From positions 17,372,704 to 17,436,703 of the forward strand of contig JAMXIF010000086.1 of the NCBI GenBank assembly GCA_028583685.1: DNA of 64,000 nt. The letters run 5' to 3'. Positions 10,938 through 22,510 of this stretch are shown here, one piece after another. Below the pieces are notes generated by a model, which searched no databases, was not told the origin of the DNA, and saw only the letters and a program-made list of their open reading frames with translations. Each line of letters starts with the position of its first letter. Within the stretch, counting starts at the first letter, position 1. The position numbers and the translations under genes are program-made. The DNA is from Petaurus breviceps papuanus (Eukaryota > Chordata > Mammalia > Diprotodontia > Petauridae).

Positions 10938-12333
10938 AGGGGGCAAAGCCAAGATAGTAGAGTAGAAGCACAAACTTGGCATGGGCTCCAAACAATTCCA
11001 ATACCTGTAAAAAAAATGACTCTAAAATTTTAAAGCTACAGAACCCACAAAGTGACAGAGAGAAACACGTTTCCCACTGAAGACAGCTGGCAGGCCAACA
11101 GGAAAGGTCTACTGCAGCATGCTGGGACCAAGTGCAGTCCCGCAAGAGCCATGCAGTTCCAGCCCCAGGGAGGCCCTAACCAGCAGCAGCCAGAGTAGAC
11201 TTCAGGAAAGTGAATAACCAGCAGCTGTGGCAGCTTCCAGACTCCTCAACACATAAATGCCAAAGACAAAGTAAAAGGTCAGTGTGGAACATTGTTGGAA
11301 CAGGGGGGACTGAAGAGCACGGTCTGGCTGCTACCCCTGGAGCTAGAAGCAGCAGAGGCACAGAGGCTGTGCTGCATGGCCGCCTCAGGAGCTCCTAGCC
11401 TGCAGATCATAGGGGGGCCAAGAGACCATTCAGAGGGTAATTGCTCTTGCTTTAACCTGCTTGGATCTGGATCACAGTCTTGGGTGGTGGTCCTGGGGTG
11501 TGTGACCAGTGAGCCACAGCTTATAAGGGCTGTAGAGACGGAGCCCTCCTAATAGCTCCAGCAGCTGCAAAAACCCCAGCGATTTGGGACAAAGCTCTCT
11601 CTATTATAGAAGCAGAGTTCTACTGTGACAAAGAGCTCAAGGGCAAAGTAATTGGCTGGCAATATGAGCAAACACAGAAAGTACAAAGAGATGACAGAAT
11701 CCTTTTTGGGAGACAAAAAGGATCAAAGTATGGAGCGGGAGGAAGACAGAGAAGTCAGAACTCCCGCATCAAAAGTCTCCAAGAAAAATTGTAAATTGGT
11801 TACAGGCCATGGAGGGGCTCAATAAGGATTTAGAAAATCAAGTAAGAGAAATGGAGGAAAAATTGGGGGAAAAAAACAATAAAGATGCAGGAAAATCATG
11901 AAAAGTGAGTCAACAGTCTGCTAAAGGAGACCTCAAAAATACACTGAAGAAAACAACACCTTAAAAAATTGACTAACTCAAATGGCAAAAGAGGTCCAAA
12001 AAGCTAATGAGGAGAAGAATGCCTTAAAAAGTCGATTTTGCCGGATGGAAAAGGAATTTCAAAAATTCACTGAAGAGAATAACTCCTTCAAAACTAAACT
12101 GGAGCAATTGGAAGCTAATGACTTTATGAGAAATCAAGATACTATAAAACAGATCCAAACAAATGAAAAAAAAAATTAGAAGGCAATGTGAAATATCTTA
12201 CTGGAAAAACCACTGACCTGGAAAATAGATCCAGGAGAGAGAATTTAAAAATTATTGGACTACCTGAAAGCTACGATCAAAAAAAGAACATAGAAATCAT
12301 CTTTCAAGAAATTATCAAGCAAAATTGCCCTGG
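10938..12333 (+). mobile_element. HAL1-C: half-L1, 3'-truncated within ORF1
   Basis: It starts gggggcaaagccaagatagt, collinear with the 5' end of HAL1-A and B. The 5' UTR runs to about 11663 and ORF1 from 11664 to about 12333, where homology stops at caaaattgccctgg and L2-like sequence follows. ORF1 remnants include MAKEVQKANEEKNALKSRFC and LENRSRRENLKIIGLPES, with several stops and frameshifts. The loss of the 3' half points to a later deletion. Confidence 0.82.
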
Positions 12334-12439
12334 TCACAGGGGAAGGAGGACGGAGCTCAGATTATCCATAAATTTGAGCCCAGGTATTCAAGCAATCATA
12401 CACAAAGCCAGAAGTCCAGCAAAGGTCAGGAAAGGCTTA

Positions 12440-12645
12440 ATGTTGTGGGTGGAACCCAAGCAGAGCTTTCAAGGAAACTAGAGATCTAAGAGGCAGAGGT
12501 GAGGAGAGAGGGCATTTGAGGCAAAGAATGGGAGGGAAAAAGCATGGAAATGGGAGAGGGAATGTTTGTCCTTGCGTGAGGAACAGCAAGGAAGCTGGTT
12601 TGGCTAATCCAAGAGTGCATGCATGACACAAGCGATATCTAATAA
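12440..12645 (-). repeat. L2 LINE 3'-end fragment
   Basis: Antisense L2 3'-end wording is visible: aggcagaggtgaggagagag, ggcatttgaggcaaagaatg and gtgaggaacagcaaggaagc. In sense these correspond to the L2 tail with cattcctggaatg-type phrases. It is old. Confidence 0.6.
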
Positions 12646-12834
12646 AGCTGAAGCTAAACATTTATTAAGCTCCACTGTATGGGGGATATGAAGTTAAATA
12701 ATAATAATTCACCTCTATAAAAAAAAAAAAGAATCCTGCCACTAATTTTATCACAACCAAATCATATATCCAGATTTACAAGTAACTAAAATAAGTAAAC
12801 AGACAGATATGGAAAAAGGGAATTAAATGGTTAA

Positions 12835-13060
12835 ATGATAATGATAGCTAGTATTTACATAACACTTTAAAGCTTTACTTTACAAATATATCATTTTGTC
12901 CTTTCAACAGGTGCTATTATTTTACAGATGAGGAAACTGAGGTAAACATGTTAAATAACTTTACTAGGCTCACACAACTAATAAAGAGTCTAAAGCTACA
13001 TTTGAACTCAGGTCTTACTGAATTCAAGTTCAACATTCTTTCTACAGTGGCTGTTGAAGA
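12835..13060 (-). repeat. MIR SINE, nearly complete
   Basis: Antisense MIR order: atagctagtatttacataac, caggtgctattattttacag, atgaggaaactgaggtaaac, cacacaactaataaagagtc, tttgaactcaggtcttactg. Confidence 0.8.
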
Positions 13061-13404
13061 AGGTACTTTACTGAACAAAATTTCTGTCCCAATTAACTTG
13101 AATGTTTGTTTTTCCTCAGAGGCATTTATATCAACTGTTTAAGTAAAAACTGAATATTCATTCCATTCTTATTACCTATTTTTTCGTCTTTTTCTATAAA
13201 AAAAATTAAGCTAAGCATTGAAATGTATTTTGCTTAATTTGTCTAATCCATAACGCCTATTATATATTGTTCCATTATTTTATACAAGCTTTAGATGTAC
13301 TCCTTAAAGGTCTCATTAACTAAGAGCAACCAAGAGAAAGCTAGTTTTAGTACATTACTAAGCAGACTTGCACTACCACTTGAAGAATACACACAAAGCA
13401 AAAA
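13061..13404. other. No recognised feature
   Basis: This is AT-rich intronic sequence without a recognisable repeat or frame. Confidence 0.45.
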
Positions 13405-13680
13405 TTCATTCATTTGATAAGCACTTACTAAGTATCTACAGGCTATACAACACAATACCAGGCTTCCAGGGTCACAAGAGAAGAGAGTTCCTACCCTGAG
13501 GCTGATAAATGTAGTCTAAATTATATAGAAAACACTTCAGAAGGCTAATGAGGAAAAACAACAAGAAGCTTTAAGCAAGGTCTTGAAGACCGAGGTTTTA
13601 TAGAAAAGACCACTCTTAGGTAAGGAGAAGAATATGAACAGAAAAGAGCAAATAAGCCATAATCACTATGGGTCTTCAAG
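13405..13680 (-). repeat. Probable old L2 3'-end fragment
   Basis: It starts with ttcatttgataagcacttac and continues with aagagagttcctaccctgag, which resembles antisense L2 3' sequence. It is heavily diverged. Confidence 0.4.
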
Positions 13681-13789
13681 CTGAGCAGAGCTGACTACTT
13701 TGGGCAGTGTTCTAGACAGGATTTATGTTTTAAGTGGAATACATGACCTCTGAAGTGTCTTACAACTAACTATGAGTCTATGAAAGGGA

Positions 13790-14111
13790 GTATATTACAT
13801 TGAAGTGTGAAAGAAATAAGAAAAAGGGAAAGGGGGAAGGGTTAGCACAGACAGAGGTAGAAAATGCTAAGATGAATTTAGGTTTGATCATAACAACATC
13901 TTAGGGACAAACAACTTTGAAAGACTTAAGGATTCTGATCAATGCAATAACCAACTACAATTTCAGAAGACTCAACACGAAACATGCTACATACCCCCTA
14001 AAAGAGATGTGATGCAAGATTTAGGGTACAGAAGGAGATATATTTTTTTACATGATTAATGTGTAATAATTGTTTTGAGTATGCATACTTGTTAAATATT
14101 GTTTTCATTTT
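13790..14111 (+). mobile_element. L1 3'-end fragment, host of the HAL1-B insertion
   Basis: It contains acaaacaactttgaaagact, gatcaatgcaataaccaact and acatgctacatacccc, typical of the marsupial L1 3' end. It breaks at tgcatacttgttaaatattg, where HAL1-B begins. AT-rich tail-like sequence resumes after 16973. Confidence 0.65.
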
Positions 14112-14365
14112 TCAAATGCTTTATTAACTTCTGATTTACATCATTCATTTCTGACAGTATTTGAGTTACAAATTTTCACCCCGTTTTCCCCCTACCTACC
14201 ACCCCAAAATAGCAGTCCCACAGGATATCCCCTCCTCCAATCTGCTCTCTCCCATATCTTCTCCCATACCCCCCTTCAATTTTTCTAGTAGGACATGGTG
14301 GATCTCTATACCCCAGTGGCTGTGTATCTTATTTACCAATTACATGTAAAATAGTATTAATAATA

Positions 14366-14370
14366 GTATA

Positions 14371-14401
<31 letters not shown>

Positions 14402-14404
14402 TTT
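14366..14404. repeat. (TA)n followed by T-run
   Basis: About 14 TA dinucleotides are followed by a T-run. The tract lies inside the HAL1-B 3' UTR. Confidence 0.9.
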
Positions 14405-15195
14405 AAACATTTGATTTTAAAACTTTGAATTCCAGATTCATTCCCTTCCTCCTTTGTCACCAACCCTTGCTGGGAAGATAAGTAACTCAGTATAGGTTGT
14501 ACATGTGTAGTTAATACAAAACATTAACATAGTAAATATATGGTAAAACACTAACTATATTTCCCTCCCTCTTATGCCACCTCCCACTTGTTCTATTCTC
14601 TACTTTGATCCTGTCCCTTTTCAAAAGTGGGTGCTTCCAACTTCCCTCTCCCCCAGCCTGCCCTCCCCTTCCATCATCCCCCCTCTCATCCCCTCACCCC
14701 CTACTCTCCTGGAGGGTGAGATACCCAATTTAGTCTGTATTTCATTCCCTCCCCAAGCCAAATTCAATGAGAATAAGGTTGACCCATTCCCTTTTGTCTT
14801 TCTATTCTTCCCCTCCACTGTAACCATTTTCCCTTGCCTTTTCTATATGAGATAGTTTACCCCATCCTGTCTATCCCCATCTCCTCTCATTATATTCCTC
14901 TCTCACCTCTTAATTTCACCTTTTAAGTATCACCTCTTCCTATTAAATTGGTCCTGTGCACTCTATCTATGTATACCTGTAAACATATATACACACATTC
15001 ACATATGTATTCATATGCCCATATACCCTCCAATAAGGACATATACACACACACATATATATTTATTTCTATTCTCTTCAACTATTTTCATACTGAGAAA
15101 AGTTTCATCAGTTACAATTATCATTTTTCCATGTAGGAATGTTAATAGTTCAACTTTGATAAGTTCCTTATGATTTCTTTTCCCTGTTTACCTTC

Positions 15196-16260
15196 TCATG
15201 CTTCTCTTGCTTCTTGTATCTGAATGTCAAATTTTCTATTCAACTCTGGTTTTTTCAGCAAGAATGCTTGAAAGTCCTCTATTCCACTGAATGACCATAT
15301 TTTCCCCTGAAACATGATACTCAGTTTTGCTGGGTAGGTGACTCTTGGTTTTAATCCCAGCTCCCTTGATCTCTGGAATATCATATTCCAAGCCTTTCGA
15401 TCCCTCAGTGTAGAAGCTGCCAGATCCTGGGTTATTCGGATTGTGTTTCCACAATATTCAAATTGTTTCTTCCTGGCTGCTTGTAATATTCTCTCTTTGA
15501 TCTGGGAATTTTGGAGCCTGGCTATAATATTCCTAGGAGTTTTCTTTTTGGGATCTTTTTCAGGAGATGATCGGTGGATTCTTTCAACCTCTATTTTGCC
15601 CTCTGGTTCTAAAACATCAGGGCAGTTTTCCTTGAGAACTTCTTAAAGGATGATATTTAGGTTCTTTTCTTTGATCACGGCTTTCAGGTAGTCTAATAAT
15701 TTTTAAATTATATCTCTTGGATCTATTTTCCAGGTCAGTGGTTTTTCCAATGAGATACTTCACATTGCCTTCTATTCTTTCATTTGTTTGGATCTGTTTA
15801 ACAGCATCTTGATTTCTCATAAAGTCATTAGCTTCCATTTGCTCCAATCTAATTCTGAAGCAATGATTTTCCTCAGTGAGCTTTTGAGATTCTTTTTCCA
15901 TCTGGCAAATTCAGCTTTTTTAAGGCATTCTTCTCCTTCTTGCCTTTTTGAACCTCTTTTGCCATCTGAGTTAGTCTGTTTTTTAAGGTATTATTTTCCT
16001 CAGTCAGGCTATTGACTCTCATTTCATAATTTTCTTGCATCGTTCTCATTTCTCTTCCCAATTTTTCTTCCACTTCTCTTATCTGCTTCTTAAGGTCCTC
16101 TATGGCCTGTAACCAGCTCGTATTTTCCTTTGAAGCTTTTGGTGCAGGAGTTCTGACTTCACTGTCTTCCTCCTGTTCCATGCTTTGATCATTTTTTGTC
16201 CCCAAAATAGGAGTCTAATGTTGGATTCTTCTGTTTGCTTTGCTTCCTTTGCCTGGTCAT
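15196..16260 (-). pseudogene. HAL1-B ORF1 (decayed)
   Basis: The ATG lies at 16260 on the minus strand. The N-terminus reads MGTKNDQSMEQEEDSE and APKASKENTSWLQAIEDLKK from 16205, then a long heptad coiled coil. The RRM part (LENRSKRYNLKIIRLPES) and C-terminal domain (LGLKPRVTYPAKLSIMFQ) follow, ending at 15196. Frameshifts split it into about four open segments. The two HAL1 ORF1s are much closer to each other than to the L1 ORF1 at 7350. Confidence 0.85.
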
Positions 16261-17265
16261 GCTGCCACTAAATTACTTGAATTTTGGGCTTTTTGCTACA
16301 GTAGGATTCTGCCACCAAACAGGGAAGCTTCATCCCAAATGCTGGGGTTTTCTCAGCTGCCGAAGGTATTAGATGGGTGCTCTCTCTCTGAAGCCACCAC
16401 ATGCTCTGGCAAGCTGGTCACACACCCCAGGACCTCCACCCTAGACAGTAATCCAGATCCAAGCAGATTAAAGCAAGAGCGATTATTCCTCAGACTGGTC
16501 ACTTGGTCCCCCTACACTCTGTAGGCCAGGAGCTGAAGCTGCCATGTGGCGGAGACTGCACTGCAATCCTCAGTGGCTTCTCACCCCAGGGCAAAAGCCA
16601 ACGCCCTCCCAACTGAGTCCCAAAGTCCACACTGCACTGACCTCTCACTTTTTCCTGAGCATCTATGCATTGATAATTCTGGAAACGGCCACAGCTGCTG
16701 GTGACCTGGAGTCCCTCCAGCTGGTGGCTGGTCAGGCCCGCCCTGGGGCTAAAATCTCAGTGTGGGGCTGGGCTGGGCTCCCAGAGTGCTGCGCTGGCCG
16801 ATTCTTGCCAGTCTGCCAGGCTGTCCTCAGCAGATTAGCTTCTCTCTTTCATTTTCTAGGTTCTGTAGCTCCAAAGTTTGTTCAGAGTCCCCTTTTAAAT
16901 GGACTGGAGGTGGTGAGGGCCGGAGCCATGCGGAGGTCCTGTTTCTACTCTGCCATCCTGACTCTGCCTCCTTAAAAATTTCTTAAAAAGGAAAAAAATT
17001 CCTAATGAAATGTAAATGGGAGGCAAAAAAGTAGATTTGTTAATTTTTTTTAATTTAAAGCAACTCAAGTCTTTAAGATAATTAAACATATTTATTCTCT
17101 CATGGCAGAAAAGCAGGGTCAACTAGAACAGAATACCGTATACATTGGCTGACAAGATTTCTGTCAGATTTTTTTTTACTTGATTATTTTTCTTTTGTGA
17201 CAAAAAAGAGGACTATAGAAAATGAACTGATATAAAGACAAAGGCATTAATAAAACAAAATTGGG

Positions 17266-17426
17266 GGGGGGGCTTTTTGGAGGAGGGAAAGTAGGGCAAT
17301 TGGGGTTAAGTGACTTGCCCAAGGTCACATGGCTGGTAACTGTTAAATGTCTGAGGCCATATTTGAACTCAGGTCCTCCTGACTCCAGGGCTGGTGCTCT
17401 ATTCACTGCATCACCTGGCCGCCCCA
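17266..17426 (-). repeat. tRNA-like SINE, antisense copy
   Basis: It ends in cacctggccgcccc, the antisense of the family head, and carries caattggggttaagtgactt and tttgaactcaggtcctcctg. The flanks ataaaacaaaatt (left) and ataaaacaaattt (right) look like a short target duplication. Confidence 0.8.
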
Positions 17427-17519
17427 TAAAACAAATTTTTAAAAGGAAAAAAGAGGTTTTGTCAGACAGACAAGACAATGTCTTTGTAAACTTCTCGAGG
17501 AATTTAGTGCAAACATGAA

Positions 17520-17700
17520 ATAATTTTAATGACTAATCCTGGCACTGGAGAAAAGACGAAACATCTATTTTTGGTAGAGAGATGTGTGTGAGGAGGTGAT
17601 TATGGTTGTGAAACATTGTATATACTATCAGGTTGTGTCACTCACGTGGGGGGAGAGGGTGAGAACGACAATTTTGAAAATGACTGTGATATAAAAACAA
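17520..17700 (+). mobile_element. L1 3' UTR fragment
   Basis: The phrases ctaatcctggcactggagaa, gtgaaacattgtatatacta and atcaggttgtgtcactca follow the marsupial L1 3' UTR pattern (also at 9281-9353 and 9942-10060). It is diverged. Confidence 0.5.
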
Positions 17701-18600
17701 GTGGACTTCTGGATCCAATCCCTACAACCTCTCAAATTTAGCTAAAACAGAAATCATGTGGCAAAGGTTGAGTAACTTCAGCTATTTCCTTGGCCAAGGA
17801 CACCCAGAATCCAAAAGGCTTAGAAAAAGAGAGAGAGAAGGAAAACTAATGGTCATTGACCTTGAGTTCACTTGATAGCTCTCGTCCACCTACCATGCTA
17901 CTAGCAAGTGAGGCTAGCAGACCAAAGAACACAACACAGGGTTATATCAAAAACCATGCCTATGGACCATTATCCATTCCTTCTTTCCAGTGCGGTGGAG
18001 ATCCTGTGGAACCTGGAAAGTCTAACAGCACCATGCTAGGAAACCGAATTGCTTCCATTTGAATTGGAATTAGGCTATTAGGTGGAAAGCCTATTTTCTC
18101 GGTATTTATTGTTAGGCCAAAATTAGCACACGTGACGAGAATCAATCCACACTCAGCTGCATCTCAGCCTCAGAGTCTACAATAAGTGAACAATCATTTG
18201 TGAACAAAAGTCATACACCATCTCTCCCCTCCACTTTAGTCTTGGCTTGTAGCCTTTTCAAGTTAAATAATTTACCATCAGTAGCTGACCTTTATGCCAT
18301 TTTCATCCTTACTGAAGATGTCTGACTACACTGCTGAAAACACCCAGCATGGGAGCAAGCACACAGTCTTGCTTTATTCCACTGTTGGTTGGGAAAGTGC
18401 AAAAGATTGTCCATTCAGAACCTGGGCAAGCATGCTGTCATGAAATTGATGTACACCACTAATGAACTTCTCTGGGAAAACAGATTCTCCCATAATTTCC
18501 AACAAGCTCTCACAACTAATAGATGAAGTCAGGGGATTTGGTGCCTGAAAGGGATGCTTTTCCTGGGAGTAGAGAGGTGGAACCCCTTGAGACAACTATC
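17700..18600 (-). mobile_element. Ancient LINE reverse-transcriptase fragment (RTE/jockey-like), minus strand
   Basis: Minus-strand frames give broken pieces typical of a non-LTR reverse transcriptase. LKRLQAKTKV (near 18240-18270) is followed by DCSLIVDSEAEMQLSVD, around the position of the FADD catalytic box, and then by CANFGLTINTEKIGF (near 18080-18130). Stops and frameshifts are many. The clade cannot be fixed by eye; it is not L1 or L2. Confidence 0.6.
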
Positions 18601-20190
18601 ACCTGGAGGTTTGGGAGAACATGGATACAGGAAGGAGGTTTCCAGGCAAATGCAGGAGGAAAAAGTTAACAAAAAAAGGCAAAGATTAGTGGGGAATGAG
18701 GAGGGACTCTATAGTGGGTCAAAATCCTCTCTAACACTTGAAATAATTGGCATTGTTCTGAGAGAGAGGGACAATGGAAAAGAGGAATCCATGTGGCTAA
18801 GCACTACAAAGCAGTGTTGGAAAGCACCTAGAGGGCAGAGCCTAGAATTGATACCTAGAAAGTTTTTATTGTATAAAGGATAGACAGAAAAGATAGGTGA
18901 TTATAGGGGGTCATAAATCTGAGAGTTAGGGTCTAGAGTAAACAGAAAAAGAAAATGAATAATGGAAAGAAATCAATTTTGAAAAGGGGTACAAAAAAGA
19001 AATTAAAAACCTAACAAACAGGATTAGCTGAAGGAGAGAAGGAGGAATCCAGGTGACTGACAGGAAAGAAGAGGGGAAAGAAACATAACCAGGTAAAAGC
19101 AGGAAAAAGGAACAAATAAAATCCTAAAGAGAAAAGAGTAACAAAGGAGAAGGGAATCAGGGAGAAAAGGAAGAAAGTCAGTGGGAACAGGGTCACTTTA
19201 GGGGAAAAAAAAAAAGATCAAAGCAAAATAGCTGAAGGAGTATTGTGTTAAAATTGTTCTGGTCCCCCTCCCTCCTGGTTAGTATATTAAGTAACTTTAT
19301 AAGTAGCCCGTATAAAGTAACAATAGCAGAAAGTCAGGATGAAAAGGAGAACATACAAGTCACTTACAGACTATACCAGAGATCAAAGGAGCATAACAAT
19401 TACTTGCAAACTGTATCATATATAAACTGTATCCTGTAAAAATCAAATCCTGAGACTATATGTTAAATCAGGGGAAGCCAGCAAGGCTTGTTGTAAGCAC
19501 TTGCTAACTGCCCTGGTCTGTAAGCCTCAGATAAGCTCCAGGCATCTAAAGTAATACTAGCAGAACACCAAATGTTGTTGATAATTTTGAGATGATGTTG
19601 GATATGTTAATGTATATGTCACTGAAATCACAGGTCTGGTGACCACATACTCCAAACCCAAGTATATATCCTAGGATATTTACTTACAAGAAAATGACGA
19701 CTTACAGAAATATCAATAGGAAATCTGGGAGTTTCTTAAGTCTATCTAAAAAAATTCTACATGGCACAGCTGAAATAATTTCCAAGCTTTGTTACATTCT
19801 CTCTTATTTAGTTTATGATCCAATCAGCGAATCACGCCTCAGAGAATCTTGCTCCTAAGTATATTCTCCCTTCCGATTCCTGTTCATCCATTCCCTAACC
19901 CCTTTAGGATTTGGAATTGGCCTATGAGAGCAAGAGGTTTATTTGTTTGGGTAGCAATCCCAAGATCAACATGAGCCAATCAGGAAGGTTAATGGTTAAA
20001 AGAATGGGCTTTTGATATCTCCACAAATGGAAGGCATTATATCACTGATGATGATGATAATGATGTCCAGATCTGATTTCTGATATAGGGAAATCTTGGT
20101 GCAGAAACTCCCTCCCCATCAGCGAAGAACAGCAACTGCTGCATCCATTCTGCTACTAATAGTTTTAGAGATGCCTGGAACACTAAGAGC
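18601..20190. other. No certain feature; purine-rich then possible LTR-like sequence
   Basis: 18600-19220 is A/G-rich with no recognised family. Around 19800-19900 there is a ccaatcagcgaatcacgcct phrase and CpG retention reminiscent of an old LTR promoter, but I could not define ends. Confidence 0.3.
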
Positions 20191-20300
20191 TTAATTGACT
20201 GGTCACATGGTTAAAAACTTGCATGTGTCAGACTTGAATCTGAGTATTCCTCATTTCAAGGTCTGCACTTTAGCAATACCATTCTGCTTCTCATAAACAT
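20190..20300 (-). repeat. MIR-like SINE fragment
   Basis: It contains attgactggtcacatggtta and tgtcagacttgaatctgagt, then tctgcactttagcaatacca, in antisense MIR order. Confidence 0.5.
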
Positions 20301-20499
20301 TATGGGGACTTTAACAAACAAACTACCAAAGGCACAAAATATTACTCCCCCTGCCAGAAAAAAGGTTACAAAGATCCCAGTTATTAGTTATAGAATGTCT
20401 GTTCCTTAGATTCTAAGTATTTGTTTAAAAGTAGCTATTCTATTTTTCATTGTTGAATGAAAAATTACTTATTTTTTTTCTAACTGTCCAAGGTAAGGG

Positions 20500-20648
20500 A
20501 GTGACCCAACAACCTCCAAAACAGATAGATCCAACATAAACCAAAATAATCACAGTAGCACTTTTTACAGTAGCAAAAAGTCAGAAACAAAAGAAGTGCT
20601 CATCAATTAGGGAATGTGGCATATGAATATAGTAGGATGACCTTGTAA
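20500..20648 (+). mobile_element. L1 3'-end fragment, left part (split by the LTR-like insert)
   Basis: It contains agtagcactttttacagtag, gctcatcaattagggaatgt and ggcatatgaatatagtagga. The matching continuation (gaattcaggag, then gatttgtatgaaatgatgca) lies at 21790-22000, so the L1 is older than the insert. Confidence 0.6.
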
Positions 20649-21789
20649 TGTAATGCCAAAAGAAGGCAACTTCCCAGGTTCAAAATACCAGCATAGGTGC
20701 TCTCTATTTTATTCAGTGACAAACCAAGAACAGAGAAGATCAAAACATGACATCATTCAAAATACAGCATTTACTAAGCGTGATTAAATAATCTCCAAGT
20801 ACTACCCCACCCCAGGACCTTCCAATCATTCAATCAATTACAAAGTCTCTGTTCTAAATACTTCTCCACCCCTAGGCTATACCTTAATTAAGTCCACCAC
20901 AAAGCCCCTCTTCTCAAATGGAGATTAGTTTCCAAACATAAGGTCAAAAGTTCCCCACCCCTGGATCACAATTGAATCTACCCCAGAGTTACATCAAGTT
21001 TAAACACAGCACTTAATACCCAAATGGAGGTCTTTTCTTCATCTTGACACAAGGCAAGTTCTCCGCAATCTTAGTTCCTGGGGAGACAAGGCTTAGCAAA
21101 GCCACAAGATACATTGCCAGTCCCTTCATGAATTTATCCTCTGTCTGTAGAACAGTCCTAGAACCCCTGAACACATTAGCAAAGCCCTCTCCCAGGATTT
21201 CTGTAAACATACAACAAGAAAATCCTTCTTCAGGGCTTCTGAACCAACAGAAAGGCTCCCAGACCCCTGCAACAACAGCACTGTCCTTCACCAGTGGACA
21301 GTATTCACTCTGTCTGCAGGACAGTCTCCAGACCCCTGCAACAACAGCACTGTCCCTCACCAGTGGACAGTATTCACTCTCTGTCTGCAGGACAGTCTCA
21401 GGGCTTCTTAGCGAACAGCCAGGTTCCAGGACTTCTTCAACAAAAGGACTGTCTTTCACCAGTGGACAAATCTGGCAAAACAACATCAAAACAGACAGAC
21501 AAAGTACCAGCAAAACAGCCATGTCTCCTCAGTCCTTGGCAGCTCAGGGGGCAGGTCTCAAAAGTCCAGGGCAATTCAAAGCGGCCACCAGCAATTCTCT
21601 TAGTCTCTCTCTCTCCACGAGGTGCTGCTTCCAAAAAGATCTTCCGCCTCTCTCTAGTGTCTCTCCAAATCTACATCACCAGCTCCTCCCAGTTCAGGAC
21701 TTTCTTTTCACATCAACAAGCCCATCCCACAGGTGGGATTAACAAACTCTGGGTTTTAACACAATCAATTTGAAAACCAAGCCAATACA
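20649..21789 (-). mobile_element. LTR-like insert, probably a lone LTR (fossil)
   Basis: About 1.1 kb separates two halves of an L1 3' end. Plus-strand ends are tgtaatgcc and gccaataca, compatible with the TG...CA ends of an LTR. On the minus strand a polyadenylation signal (aataaaa) lies near the far end. It contains two tandem copies of a roughly 70-bp unit (21261-21400) and a degenerate third. No gag, pol or env is attached, so it is best read as a lone LTR of an unplaced endogenous retrovirus or LTR element of moderate age. No clear target duplication was seen; the family is not recognised. Confidence 0.45.
21261..21400. repeat. Tandem repeat, period 69-71 bp, two copies plus a degenerate third
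   Basis: Copies begin agacccctgcaacaacagca at 21261 and 21330, and each runs through accagtggacagtattcact and gtctgcaggacagtct. A third partial copy ends at 21470 (ccagtggacaaa). Confidence 0.85.
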
Positions 21790-22010
21790 GGGGAATCTTT
21801 AATTGCCATTACTATCACAGACCTATATGAAGAATTCAGGAGAAAATGAGATTTGTATGAAATGATGCAGTGAAACATAGTGAAATAGAATAACAATATG
21901 CCCAATAAGTACAATATAAATGGGAAAAAAAACCCAAAGTATGCAAAACTCTGATTAACTGAAAAACTAATTAATGTTCCCAAAGAACAGAGAATGAAAT
22001 ATACTTGGTC
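21790..22010 (+). mobile_element. L1 3'-end fragment, right part
   Basis: It continues the 20500-20648 fragment: agacctatatgaagaattca, gatttgtatgaaatgatgca, gtgaaacatagtgaaataga. Confidence 0.5.
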
Positions 22011-22379
22011 TTCTCAATAGGAAAGTTGAGAACTATAAATAAAGAATGCTATCACTGGAAGATGTTACCATATTATTTTTAATTAAATTATTTTCTTCAA
22101 TACAGGAAAGGGTTCAATTTTTTTTTCTGCATTTCAAGTATATCCAGAAATGATTGTGTGATATTTTTAAAAAGGCATCAGTAAAACTTATTTTTCTAAA
22201 AAAAAAAAAAATTAAAGCAATATTAAAACCTCAGCTATCATCATCATCATTATTATTAGATGGCAGAAGCCAGCTTCTTATGTTTTATTGGTCAGATTTG
22301 CAATCTATAATTTTACCTGTGAAGGAAAATTCCCTCCATAGGTTCTACTCAACAATCTCTCTGTAAATTATAGTCTTAT

Positions 22380-22510
22380 AGCATCACCTAGGGCACTGAG
22401 AAAGGACTTCATTATGGTGACCTAGATAGTATTGACAGAGGCTGATTTGGAACTCAGGTCCTTTCTGATTTCAAGCTGGTTCTCTGTCCACTATGCTAAG
22501 TTGCCTCATT
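22380..22510 (-). repeat. MIR/MAR-type SINE fragment
   Basis: It contains ttggaactcaggtcctttct and ggttctctgtccactatgct, the antisense of a tRNA-like SINE head. Confidence 0.55.

Larger units (their letters stand above)
14112..16973 (-). mobile_element. HAL1-B: half-L1 retrotransposon, full-length layout, minus strand
   Basis: Read on the minus strand it starts ggaggcagagtcaggatggc near 16973, has a GC-rich 5' UTR (16261-16973), ORF1 (15196-16260) and a 1-kb 3' UTR ending at 14112 in aataaagcatttgaaaaat. It is collinear with HAL1-A throughout and also lacks ORF2. The 3' UTR carries a (TA)n/(T)n expansion at 14366-14404 absent from HAL1-A. Retained CpGs in the 5' UTR suggest a moderate age. 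Confidence 0.87.

Noticed and set aside
19460-20000. Possible LTR with ccaatcagcg promoter-like phrase
   Set aside because: No ends, target duplication or partner LTR could be found. The phrase alone is too weak.
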